Positions 23,720 through 33,022 of a DNA stretch of 64,000 bases are shown here, in pieces. How positions within the stretch are numbered: position 1 is the first letter of the stretch; every line of letters starts with the position of its first letter. The DNA comes from Rhizophagus clarus (lineage: Eukaryota; Glomeromycota; Glomeromycetes; Glomerales; Glomeraceae): positions 434,001 through 498,000 of the forward strand of contig BLAL01000244.1 of assembly GCA_015698045.1 (NCBI GenBank). Reading direction: 5' to 3'. Below the pieces are notes generated by a model. It was given only the letters and a program-made list of their open reading frames with translations. It ran no database searches and was not told the origin of the DNA. The translations under genes were made by a program, and so were the position numbers.

Positions 23720-24420
23720 ATAAGAATGGAAAATACAGTAAGAAAGGATGACAGAAGAATAAAGGAAAGAAGAGATAAATGAAAAGGGATGAAGGGAAGC
23801 AAAGATAATCAAAGAGAAATGAAGAAGGAACAAAAAAGATAAAGGATAGTGAAAAGGAATGAATGAAACAAAAAAAAAATAAAAATGAATAAGAAAACAA
23901 AAGGGAAATGAAAAGGAATAAAAAGAATGAAAAAAAATAAAAGAAACAAAGATGGAATTAAAAGGAATGAAAGAAACAAATAGCGAATGAAAAAAAAACA
24001 GGGGGAATAAAAGAGAATGAAAGAAAGCAAAGGAGGAATGAAAATCAATAAAGGGAATGAAAAAAAAGCAACAAAAGAAGCCAAAGAGTAATGAGAGAAA
24101 TAAAAAAAGCAATGAAAGAAATCAAAGATCAATGAAAGAAATGGAAAAAGCAATGAAAGAAACCAAAGATAAATTAAAGAAATGAAAAAAAGCAACAAAA
24201 GAAACCAAAAATCAATGAAAGAAACCAAAAAGGCAATGAAAGAAACAATGACAAAAGGAACAAACGATCAATGAAAGGAATAACAAAGGGAACCACAAAA
24301 GATCAATGAAAGAACCATGGAAAGAAACGAAAGAAACAATGAAAAAAAGAAACAAAGAAACCATGAAAATAAGAGAAATAAAAAAATGAAAGAAAAGCCA
24401 GAACACCCACCCATAGAAAA
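23720..24420 (+). repeat. Polypurine minisatellite, about 700 bp
   Basis: Nearly pure purine on the plus strand, built from variants of AATGAAAGAAACCAAAGA at periods of about 20-24 bp. Long open frames on the minus strand (Phe/Leu/Ser rich) are compositional artefacts. The strand bias makes triplex or R-loop formation possible; this is inference. Confidence 0.7.
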
Positions 24421-24492
24421 AAGAAAAAGAAAACGGTTAATATCATCTTAAAAGAAAAATAAAATAACAAGAGAGAGTGACGTAAAAGACTT

Positions 24493-24645
24493 ACTTGAAT
24501 TTCCACTCAAATGGAATTAAAAACAGCCGCACCTAAAAAAAAAGAACAAGTTAATAAGAGAAAAAGAAAAAAGAATAAAAGCAAAAAAAAAAAAACTTAC
24601 CTGTTACAGCACTTAATCCCAAAGCTAAAGGTGACGCCGTTAACT
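24493..24645 (-). other. Two isolated exon-like cores
   Basis: On the minus strand, T-tract-TAG precedes GTGCGGCTGTTTTTAATTCC and a core that ends at CAA|GTAAGTC (about 24495-24532). A second core is bounded by CTTTAG and by ACAG|GTAAGTT (about 24602-24643). Splice-like boundaries match those of the arrays in this window, but the core sequences are different. They may be remnants of a gene whose exons seeded the arrays. Coding frame not established. Confidence 0.4.
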
Positions 24646-24654
24646 AAAGAATTA

Positions 24655-24845
24655 AAAAAAATGATTTTTTTATTTTAAAAAAAAATGTTAAAAAAAAAGA
24701 TGATTATTTTATTTTAAAAAAAAATAAAAAAAAAAAAAGATTATTTATTTTAAAAAAAAAATGTTAAAAATTTTTTATTTTAAAAAAAAATGATAAAAAA
24801 AAAATGATTATTTATTTTAAAAAAAAAAATGTTAAAAAAAATTTC
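24655..24845. repeat. AT minisatellite
   Basis: Five or so copies of a roughly 35-40 bp unit of the type ATGATTATTTATTTTAAAAA followed by an A-rich TGTTAAAAA block. Low-complexity, non-coding. Confidence 0.6.
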
Positions 24846-24849
24846 CTTC

Positions 24850-25311
24850 CGCTACAGTAGCTTAAGTCTGAACAAAATTACTAGCGTTAATTATCTATAA
24901 CATAAAAGGTAATATCGCTTACCATTTACGATAAGCTTATCTCATGAGTTGATATAAAAAAGGGATATATGCAGTTTTTGAACTGGTATAACCGGTATTA
25001 TGATCCGATTATTTAGGTAAACAAGTGGTAAACGCGTAAAAAAAAAAAAAATATAGCGCCTCTGGGCTCTGGCAGTTTTTTCATCAGCGATAATGTTTAT
25101 TTGTTTATTAGGTAATCTATTTTATTTGTTTCTCTTCATTCACTTTTTAAAACTTTAATTCTTTTATTTCAATTTTAATTGATCAAATAAAATTAAATAA
25201 AAAAAAAATTCAACACTATAACGAATTATTCGGTATAAAGGCCCCACATGTGACTTGCTGATCTAATCAGATAATCCGAATATCCGATCTTTGAAAAAAA
25301 AATTTTTGTGA
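24850..25311. other. More complex sequence upstream of the plus-strand array
   Basis: Less AT-biased than its surroundings, with patches such as AGCGCCTCTGGGCTCTGGCA near 25055 and CATGTGACTTGCTGATCTAA near 25247. It has GTAATATC and GTAAAC words that could be donors. It may hold the 5' exon or promoter of whatever the array came from. No open frame is convincing. Confidence 0.35.
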
Positions 25312-26804
25312 TATTGCCAAACGAAAAGTATGACCGGACTATTGGAATTAAGGTAAGGGAGGGTTGGGGTGGTGTTTTTCAGTTTTTTTTTATTTAATTA
25401 ATTATTTTTTTTTTCTTTTTTGTAGTGTTGCTGGACGAAAAGCATGACCGGACTATTGGAATTAAGGTAAGGGAGGGTTGGAGTGGTGTTTTTCGGTTTT
25501 TTTTTTATTTAATTAATTAATTATTTTTTTTTTTCTTTTTTATAGTGTTGCCGGACGAAAAGCACGACCGGACTATTGGAATTAAGGTAAGGGAGAGTTG
25601 GGGTGGTGTTTTTCAGGTTTTTTTTATTTAATTAATTATTTTTTTTTTTCTTTTTTGTAGTGTTACCAGACGAAAAGCACGACCGGACTATTGGAATTAA
25701 GGTAAGGGAGGGTTAGGGTGGTGTTTTTCAATTTTTTTTTTATTTATTTAATTAATTATTTTTTTTTTTCTTTTTTGTAGTGTTGCCGGACAAAAAGCAC
25801 GACCGGACTATTGGAATTAAGGTAAAGGAGGGTTGGGGTGGTGTTTTTCGGATTTTTTTTATTTAATTAATTATTTTTTTTTTTTTTCTTTTTTGTAGTG
25901 TTGCCAGACGAAAAGCATGATCGGACTATTGGAATTAAGGTAAGAGAGGGTTGGGGTGGTGTTTTTTGGGCTTTTTTTTTATTTAATTAACTATTTTTTT
26001 TTTCTTTTTTCTTTTTTGTAGTGTTGCCGGACGAAAGACTTTTGGAATTAAGGACAATTAAGGTAAGAAAGTGTTGGGGAGATGCTTTTCGTTGTTTTTT
26101 TTTATTTAATTAATTAATTATTATTATTATTTTTTTTTCTTTTTTGTAGTGTTACCAGACGAAAAGCATGACCGGACTTTTGGAATTAAGGTAAGGGAGG
26201 GTTGGGGTGATGTTTTTCGTTGTTTTTTTTTTATTTAATTAATTAATTATTTTTTTTTTTCTTTTCGTAGTTTTGATGGATGAAAAGCACGGCCGGACTA
26301 TTGGAATTAAGGTAAGGGAGGGTTGGGGTGGTGTTTTTCAGGTTTTTTTTTTATTTAATTAACTATTTTTTTTTTCTTTTTTCTTTTTTGTAGTGTTGCC
26401 GGACGAAAAGACTTTTGGAATTAAGGACAATTAAGGTAAGGAAGTGTTGGGGAGATGCTTTTTGTTGTTTTTTTTTTATTTAATTAATTAATTATTTTTT
26501 TTTTTTTCTTTTTCGTAGTTTCGCCAGATGAAAAGCACGATCGGACTATTGGAATTAAGTAAGGTAAGGGAGGGTTGGTGTGGTGTTTTTCGTTGGTTTT
26601 TTTATTTAATTAATTAATTAGTAATTTTTTTTTTCTTTTTTGTAGTGTTTCCGGACGAAAAGCATGACCGGACTATTGGAATTAAGGTAAGGGAGGGTTG
26701 GGGTGAATTTTTTTGTTGTTTTTTTAATTAATTAATTATTTTTTTTTTTTTTCTTTTTTGTAGTGTTGCCAGACGAAAAGTATGACTGGACTTTTGAAAT
26801 TAAG
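25312..26804 (+). repeat. Exon-like tandem array, family 1 (plus strand, 13 copies)
   Basis: Thirteen units of 115-128 bp. Each is a pyrimidine tract ending TTTTTTGTAG, a core that begins TGTTGCCGGACGAAAAGCAT and ends TTGGAATTAAG, then GTAAGGGAGGGTTGGGG. Cores: 25312-25352 (acceptor AG lost), 25426-25466, 25546-25586, 25661-25701, 25781-25821, 25899-25939, 26022-26062, 26150-26190, 26271-26311, 26394-26435, 26519-26563, 26646-26686, 26764-26804. Eleven of the thirteen are exactly 41 nt. The frame starting at the third base reads LPDEKHDRTIGIK with few changes and no stop in nearly all copies; the other frames meet TAA or TGA. Because 41 is not a multiple of three, two cores spliced in series would break the frame. 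Donor and acceptor are canonical, but no transcript is known. Confidence 0.75.
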
Positions 26805-26942
26805 GACAATTAAGGTCAAGAGTATATGGTCAAGGAGATTACGGCATTCGCAAGGCTCCGTGATAACGATCATCTATCTAAAAGTCAAAGTTTTCGTACT
26901 GGTGGATTTAAATATCACGAGATTTCAATGTCGGTTAAGTGA
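26764..26942 (+). pseudogene. Terminal coding block after the array (possible exon relic)
   Basis: The last array core reads LPDEKYDWTFEIK and continues without a donor into D-N, a TAA at 26811-26813, and then, in the same frame, 42 open codons starting GQEYMVKEITAFARLRDND and ending HEISMSVK before TGA at 26940-26942. The sequence is less AT-rich and looks protein-coding. The TAA could be a decayed CAA. The shared frame suggests the array arose by duplication of an exon belonging to this gene. I do not recognise the protein. The GACAATTAAG tail seen here also occurs in cores 26022-26062 and 26394-26435. Confidence 0.45.
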
Positions 26943-27640
26943 TTTCCCTAAGAGGAGCCTGCATGAGTTTTAAAATCATTGTTAGTTTTAAAATCATCGT
27001 CGGTAAATGATATAAAGGAAGATTCTTTGTCTTCATATTTTAAAAACAAAATTTTTAAAATTAAAAATTAATAAAAGATAATGAAAATTTTGATTATTTC
27101 TTTATTTTCAAAATTCTTTGAATATTATAGCAAATTCATATGAAACCTGGTTATTCTTACTGCTTTATTTAATTATTTTACATCATGAAAAAGCTTTTGG
27201 AGAATAAATAATACCATTAACAACTGCAAATAACTACTATTGTATTCACAAAACTTTTATTTGCAACTGGTGTAAAAAGTGATGGGTTCTTAAAATAGTT
27301 GATGGGTTATAAAAAATCGTTATTACTTTAATTTTTAAGCACGAGTTGTAAAAAATTTTTTTATTTTCTGATTATTCTACATAAGATTGATAAGATGAAT
27401 GTGTAACACAATCGTATTTTGCACTGTTTACTAATTTTTTATTAAAAATTCTTAATTTAAGCTAATTCCAAGGATCGGCGCATATGAGTCATTTATAATA
27501 CAATTTTAAGAAAAGTTTGCTCAAACTTTTCTTAATCATGATCACGTTAGGATCAAGAGGAACAAGGAAAACTGCAATTTAAAATAAATAAAAAAAACGT
27601 TAAAACTGTTTCTTTAATATTCAAAAAATATCCCTCCCTC
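26943..27640. other. Spacer between the two arrays of the CACTGG element
   Basis: Mixed composition, with no open frame of note. An imperfect palindrome around 27505-27535 (AAAAGTTTGCTCAAACTTTT) can form a hairpin. No terminator or gene assigned. Confidence 0.4.
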
Positions 27641-27649
27641 CCTCCTTAC

Positions 27650-28109
27650 ATTTCAAATCTGAAGTCCAGCAATCTGAAAAAAATAAAGAAAGAAATGTTA
27701 GTAATATTTATTTAACATTAAAAAAAAATCACCACCCTTTCCAACTTACATTCCCAAGTCCAGTTCGTTCAAGAAGACCGGCAACCTAAAAAAAATAAAG
27801 AAAGAAACATTAGTAACGTTTCTTTAATATTAAAAAAAATCCCCTGCCCTTTCTAACTTACATTCCCAAGTCTGGTTCGTCCAAGAAGGCCAGCAACCTA
27901 AAAAAAATAAAGAAAGAAACGTTAGTAACGTTTCTTTAATATTAAAAAAAAATCACCACCCTTTTCAACTTACATTTCCCAAGTCTGGTTTATCTAAGAA
28001 GGCTGGCAACCTAAAAAAAATAAAGAAACGTTAGTAACGTTTCTTTAATATTAAAAAAAAATTCCCCCATCCCTTCCAACTTACATTCCAAGTCCGGGAG
28101 TCCAGCAAC
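27650..28109 (-). repeat. Exon-like tandem array, family 2 (minus strand, 5 copies)
   Basis: Units of about 110 bp. On the minus strand each has a T-tract ending AG, a core from GTTGCCGGTCTTCTTGAACG to CTTGGGAAT, then GTAAGTT. Cores: 27650-27673 (24 nt), 27750-27785 and 27862-27897 (36 nt), 27974-28010 (37 nt), 28085-28109 (25 nt). The 36-nt form would read VAGLLERTGLGN and is divisible by three. Spacers carry AAACGTTAGTAACGTTTCTT, a perfect palindromic word (AACGTTAGTAACGTT-like), repeated in four copies. Non-coding until shown otherwise. Confidence 0.65.
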
Positions 28110-28820
28110 CTAAAAAAAAAAATAAAAAAAAAATCATGGTTTAGAAAACCGTAAAAATAGATTGATCATGATAATCAATGATCGTCAAATTAAATTACAA
28201 TGCCAAAACTATTGCATGTAAACGCCAAAAAATTTTGGCAGTTTAGCAAAAATAAGTTTGATCACATATTTTGAAAATGTGAAAGATTATTTCAAGATTT
28301 TATATTGTAAATTAATAGATTAGTTCTCTCAATTTGATCTATGGAAAGATTTTAGTAACATTTTGAAAGAATCAGCGGTATTAGATCTGTTACGCCTAAA
28401 TGAAAAATTTATTGGAGACATTTCATCATTACAATATATTATATAATATATGACGACAGATTGTTTATTTAATTAATACTTTAATAAAAAAAAATGAATG
28501 TTTATTGAATAAAAGCAATTAATTATAATAAGCTTTAATTATTCATAATTGAGGTCAAATTTTTTAATTTCAGTTGAATATAGGCCGATATCAAATCAAA
28601 TTATAAAATAGTAAAAATATTAAAATAATAATTAGATGACTATATAAAATATATATATATTTAATAAAAAATAATAATAATAAAAGATAATAAAAAATAA
28701 AAAATAATAATAATAAAAATAATAAAAATATAAAAATATAAATAAAAAATAAAAATAAAAATAAAATATAAAAAATACAAAATAAAAAAAAAATAAAAAT
28801 AAAAAAATATAATTTACAGA
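28110..28820. other. AT-rich low-complexity stretch
   Basis: Largely AATAAAAATAAT-type low complexity from about 28660 to 28810. No gene recognised. Confidence 0.5.
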
Positions 28821-29260
28821 TTCCGAGGCCGCCGATGCGCAGTGTTTCTACACCGCCTACGACTGTGGTGGTTCCCTAAGAAATATATATAAATTTAGAA
28901 CTTAAATAACTTAAATATAAATTAAAAAAATTCTTAATAATTACCAGGTCTGTCCCAAAACCTTGTGCGGAACTGCCTATAATATCTTTCTCCTTCCCAG
29001 GACCACCTTTCATTTTGCGCACCATTTCTCTATTCACAGAAATTCTAAAAATGTTAATACTATTAATTTTTTATTTTTTTTTTATTTTTTTTTTATGATT
29101 TATTATTATTTTACTAACATTAAAATTCCTGACCAAGTTTCTCCACTTTCTTTCTACCTGTTGACCAGTGAACCTCACACAGAACCATCTCCGAATTCTT
29201 CGAGCTAGGCTCTCCCAGAATTCGGAGCAGTCCCTCCTGGGTATGTCATGGTAGTAGTTG
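28821..29260. other. GC-richer patches with possible exons and a hairpin
   Basis: A GC-rich 60-bp block (about 28822-28878) is bounded on the plus strand by TTACAG and on the minus strand by TTCTTAG, so its strand is unclear. On the minus strand it reads GTTTVVGGVETLRIGGLGI. Further complex patches lie at 28945-29045 and 29130-29260. The last contains an 11-bp perfect stem, CTCCGAATTCT at 29189-29199 and AGAATTCGGAG at 29217-29227, with a 17-nt loop. These contrast sharply with the AT background and may be captured host sequence. No product can be named. Confidence 0.4.
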
Positions 29261-29785
29261 TTCCTTCTCCTTTACATTATTTATTTAATTTTTAGATCAG
29301 AAAACGTAAGAGAAAAAAAAACTAGAATATGATCAAAGTTATTTATTAGTTTTCATTTAATTTTTTACCTCCTATATCTTATTAAATATTCAGTTATTGC
29401 ATCAGTCCAATTTGCAGGCATTTTAAGAAAAAGAATATATAATAATAAAAAATAACGGCAACAAATTTTAAGAAAAAGAATATATAATAAAAATAACGAT
29501 AACAAATTTATTGTAAGAAAAAAAAAAAAAATGAAACCTCTTTTTATAAACAATTTTTTATCACCTTGTATTATTATATTAATTACCCTTCAAGAACATT
29601 TACGAAAATTATTCTAATTTCTCAAATATGTCATGATTGTTATGATCTGTCTTCTTTATATTAATTATAATACAGATACGGATCTACAATACAATCAATC
29701 ACAATGAACAAGTTAAACTTGACCTAAACTCAATTGTTATGATCGTGATTCTAAAATATCAAGATAAAGGTCTTTTTTTTAATTA

Positions 29786-29946
29786 TATGGGGTCTTTGCA
29801 ATAGAAAGGTACGAAACTCAAAAAAAAATAAAAATTTAATTAATATTAAATTTACACTTATTTTAGCATAAAAAACATAATTAACATATAAAGTAAATTT
29901 AAAAATTTTTTTGAGTTTCGTACCTTTTTATTGCAAAGACCCCATA
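29786..29946. mobile_element. 161-bp TA-flanked MITE (near-perfect foldback)
   Basis: Ends TATGGGGTCTTTGCAATA and its complement, inverted over about 40 bp with a single G/A difference, flanked by TA on both sides. Tc1/mariner-like by target site. The high TIR identity suggests it is one of the youngest insertions in the stack. Confidence 0.85.
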
Positions 29947-30399
29947 TATCAAATCTAAAAAAGGTAAAATCTAATAATACAGATACGTAAATAAATAGTG
30001 TTTTTTATTTTGGTTTATAATAAGCTTTTGCCAATTATAGACTACAAATAAAACAATTACGGATCTACAATACATTACACAAAGATCTTGAGCGAACAAG
30101 TTAAACTCGAGTTGAACTCGAGTTCAACTTGAGTTTAAAGCGAACAATTTAAATTCCAAATAAAATATCCAAGATTAACAAAAAAGTTGGTAACGTTATA
30201 ATGAAATCGGTAGTAAAACTTAATTTAATCATCTTTAATTAGATATAAAAATTCTGATAAATTTAATAAAATCAGTGATTTTTTAATAATTTTATCAACT
30301 CAAGTTAAGCACGAATAGTGAATAATCAAGTTTGTGCTGCTTTGCTAATATTGACTTGTATATTCGATAGGTGACCGATTTTGTGGCTGATGTGGCTGA

Positions 30400-30990
30400 A
30401 TATAATATTACCCAAATAACCAATAAAAATTGATAATTTTGTTGATCATGTGATTGTACGATCATGGTTTAATTATTTATTTATCGTATTTATTTTTTTT
30501 TTTTCAAAAACTTTTTTTCTCTCTCTCAAATTTTTACTTTATTGTTTTGTCTAAAAAATAAAGATAAAGGTATATTTTTTGTTGAAATTTCTTTTTCCAT
30601 TATTATGTTATTTATAATATTACCCAAATAACCAATAAAAATTGATAATTTTGTTGATCATGTGATTGCACGATCACGATTTAATTATTTATTTATCATT
30701 TTTTTTTTCAAAACTTTTTTCTCTCTCTCTCAAATTTTTACTTTATTGTTTTTGTCTAAAAAATAAAGATAAAGGTATATTTTTTGTTGAAATTTTTTTT
30801 CCCATTATTATGTTATTTTTAACACTCTTATTAATATATTTTTCCAACGTATTTCTTCTCACTAACGTCCTAAACAATGTTCTATTATCGAGTTTTTTAC
30901 TTTATTGGTTTTTCTAAAAAATAAATACAAAGGTACATTTTTTGTTGAAATTTCTTTTTCCATCCTATTAACACTCTTACTAATATTTTT
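30400..30990. repeat. Tandem duplication of about 209 bp plus a partial third copy
   Basis: Copy 1 from about 30400 and copy 2 from about 30609 share ATTACCCAAATAACCAATAA, TTGTTGATCATGTGATTG and the CTCTCTCTC/AAAATAAAGATAAAGGTA tail. A shorter third copy of the tail begins near 30890. Open frames here are Phe/Leu-rich and follow composition. From 31000 to 31260 the sequence degenerates into ACTAACATT-type short repeats. Confidence 0.65.
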
Positions 30991-31509
30991 TTCTAATGTG
31001 TTTTCTCCTACTAACGTTCCTACTAACAATGTTCTACTGTTAAACATTTTTTATTCCTTACTTTTACTAACACTTCTACTAACATTAACACTAACATTAA
31101 TACTTATACTTTATATTTTTTTTTTATTGATGTTCCTTTTCTACTTTTACTAACTTTCATACTAACATTAATACTAACACTTTCTAATGTAAAAATTTTT
31201 TATTAACGTTCCTTTTCTTTTGCTAACACTTCTACTAATATTCATACTAACACTTTTATTACTAACATTTTACTTTCTTTCAAATTAAATAGATATAATG
31301 AAATGAAAACAAGCAAACAAATGAACATTAATTGTAAATTTGTGTAAAGAGTAGTGAATTTTTTTTATAATATTTTTTGTATAATATTTTTTTTTATTAT
31401 CGATTAAAAATATAAATAAAACTTTCAGTAATTACAATTAAATGAATTAAATTACTTTTAAATTACAATTGTATTTAAATTATAAATCTACTACTATTAA
31501 TGCTCCATA

Positions 31510-31902
31510 AATGCTATACTTTTCGGCTATCCGATATGTGTGAAAATTATGAAATTATGCTTATATTTCAAATACAAATAGGATACATATCAGGTATATA
31601 TAGGATACTTATTAGCACTATCCGATAAGTGTATAATATCTGTCTGATATTTTTTTAAAATATATCGGGTACCCAATAAATCTATGATATGTAACCGATA
31701 TTTAACTACCCAATATGTATGAGATATGTACCCAATATGTATATTATATGTCACCAATTTTCTGCATCCAACAGGTACATATCAGGTACCCGATATGTGT
31801 AGTATTATTAAATAGCATACACATATTTCACACATATCGGGTACATATCGGGTAGTCGATATGTACCCGATATGTACCTGATAGCATCGATTTTGACCAG
31901 TG
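31510..31902. repeat. Right subterminal repeats of the CACTGG element
   Basis: More than ten direct and inverted variants of CGATATGTACCCGATATG and ATCAGGTACATAT are packed into about 390 bp before the right terminus. A sparser set lies at 22743-22985 by the left terminus. This is the expected arrangement of CACTA subterminal binding sites. Confidence 0.75.
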
Positions 31903-31905
31903 TAA

Positions 31906-33022
31906 GATACAGTGTTGTAAGTAATAGGTTGCAACCTAGCTTCTTCAGAGCGCAAAAGTTGTAATGCTGTAATTGTGCTGTAATGTTGTAATTATGCCGT
32001 AATTATGATTGGCTTATTTTAATGAGATCATTAATAAAATCGCAGATTTTTTTTTATTAACAAAATCGCGGCTCTTTTTTATTAACAAATTATTTCATTA
32101 ACAAAATCGTGACTTTTTTTTATTAATAAAATCACGGCTTATTTTTATTAATAAAATCACGGCTTATTTTTATTAATAAAATCATGGCTTATTTTTATTA
32201 ATAAAATCACAGCTTTTTTTTATTAACAAAATCACGGCTTTTTTTATTAATAAAATCACGGCTTTTTTTTATTAATAAAATCACGGCTTTTTTTTATTAA
32301 TAAAATCATGGCTTTTTTTATTAATAAAATCACGGCTTTTTTTATTAACAAAAATCGCAGCCTTTTTATTAACAAAAATCGCGGCTTTTTTCATTAATAA
32401 AATCGCAGCTTATTTTTATTAATAAAATCGCAGCTTTTTTTTTTAATAAAATCACGGCTTATTTTTATTAATAAAATCGCAGCTTTTTTTTTAATAAAAT
32501 CGCGACTTATTTTTTTTAATAAAATCGCAGCTTATTTTTTTTAATAAAATCGCAGCTTATTTTTTTTAATAAAATCGCGGCTTATTTTTTATTAATAAAA
32601 TTGCGGCTTATTTTTTAATAAAATCGCAGCTTTTTTTTTATTAATAAAATCGTGACTTTCTTTATTAATTTGTATTAAAAAAATGTTAACCATTTTATTA
32701 TTACTAATACGAATTAAAAAAACATTAAACGTTTTTAATATTTTTTTTTATTAATAAGAATTAAAAAATGTTATCACATTAATACTATATATACCAAAAC
32801 TATGCCGCGGCACTATGTAGGGAATTTTAACTTTCGGTATTGGGCCAAATGACTTTTGGCAGACAACTTTAGGCGGCATTAAGGCATTACAGCCTAATTA
32901 CGACATTACGGCCCAATTATGGCATTACGGTCTAATTATGGTATTACAAAAAGTATTATAACTGTAATGCCGTATATTGTAATATTACGGCATCATCTAA
33001 TCAATTATAGCTAACATCTTTA
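31906..33022. repeat. Right part of the hAT element, with a 24-bp tandem array
   Basis: From about 32027 to 32665 roughly 26 units of ATTAATAAAATCACGGCTTT (24-25 bp) alternate CACGG, CGCGG and CGCAG variants. On both sides lie GTAATGCCGTAATTATG-type words, probable hAT subterminal repeats. The G/A and C/T variation among units is compatible with transition decay of one CGCGGC-containing unit. No coding region. Confidence 0.65.

Larger units (their letters stand above)
22743..31902. mobile_element. 9.16-kb CACTA-like element (CACTGG ends) carrying exon-like arrays
   Basis: Left end starts CACTGGTCAAAATCAATTCT. The right end is the complement of CACTGGTCAAAATCGATGCT. The 33-bp TIRs differ at two positions. 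A 3-bp TAA duplication flanks it (22740-22742, 31903-31905), as for CACTA elements. Subterminal regions (22743-22985 and 31510-31902) are packed with direct and inverted CGATATGTACCCGATATG variants, the usual TnpA-type binding layout. I found no Tnp2 transposase inside, so it looks non-autonomous. Its cargo is a polypurine tract, exon-like cores at 24493-24645, the arrays at 25312-26804 and 27650-28109, a 161-bp MITE and AT minisatellites. Confidence 0.75.
22713..33022. mobile_element. hAT-type element with 8-bp TSD, containing a nested CACTGG element
   Basis: The 8-bp target duplication CATCCACC lies at 22705-22712 and 33023-33030. Ends are TAAAGATGTTAACCGTAACTG and the complement of TAAAGATGTTAGCTATAATTG, differing by transitions only. 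An 8-bp duplication and a TAnnGATG start fit the hAT superfamily (compare the Ac end TAGGGATG). Without the nested 9.16-kb element, the hAT is only about 1.15 kb and has no transposase. Its right part holds GCCGTAATTACGGCATTA-type subterminal words (32870-33000) and a 24-bp tandem array. Confidence 0.75.

Noticed and set aside
23696-24506. Long minus-strand open frames rich in Phe, Leu and Ser
   Set aside because: They are the complement of a polypurine minisatellite, overlap one another in several frames and have no domain character. Composition explains them.
20750-28109. CRISPR-like array
   Set aside because: Units are exon-like cores with degenerate A/T spacers that are themselves similar; eukaryotic context, no cas genes, no constant repeat with unique spacers.
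30666-31153. Hydrophobic 80-codon frames that look like membrane proteins
   Set aside because: Phe/Leu/Ile runs from T-rich tandem repeats; duplicated copies differ by frameshift, so no coding constraint.
31910-31940. hAT left end CAGTGTTGTAAG
   Set aside because: Looks like a hAT terminus, but no matching right end or 8-bp duplication was found; the segment is better explained as interior of the hAT bounded at 22713 and 33022.
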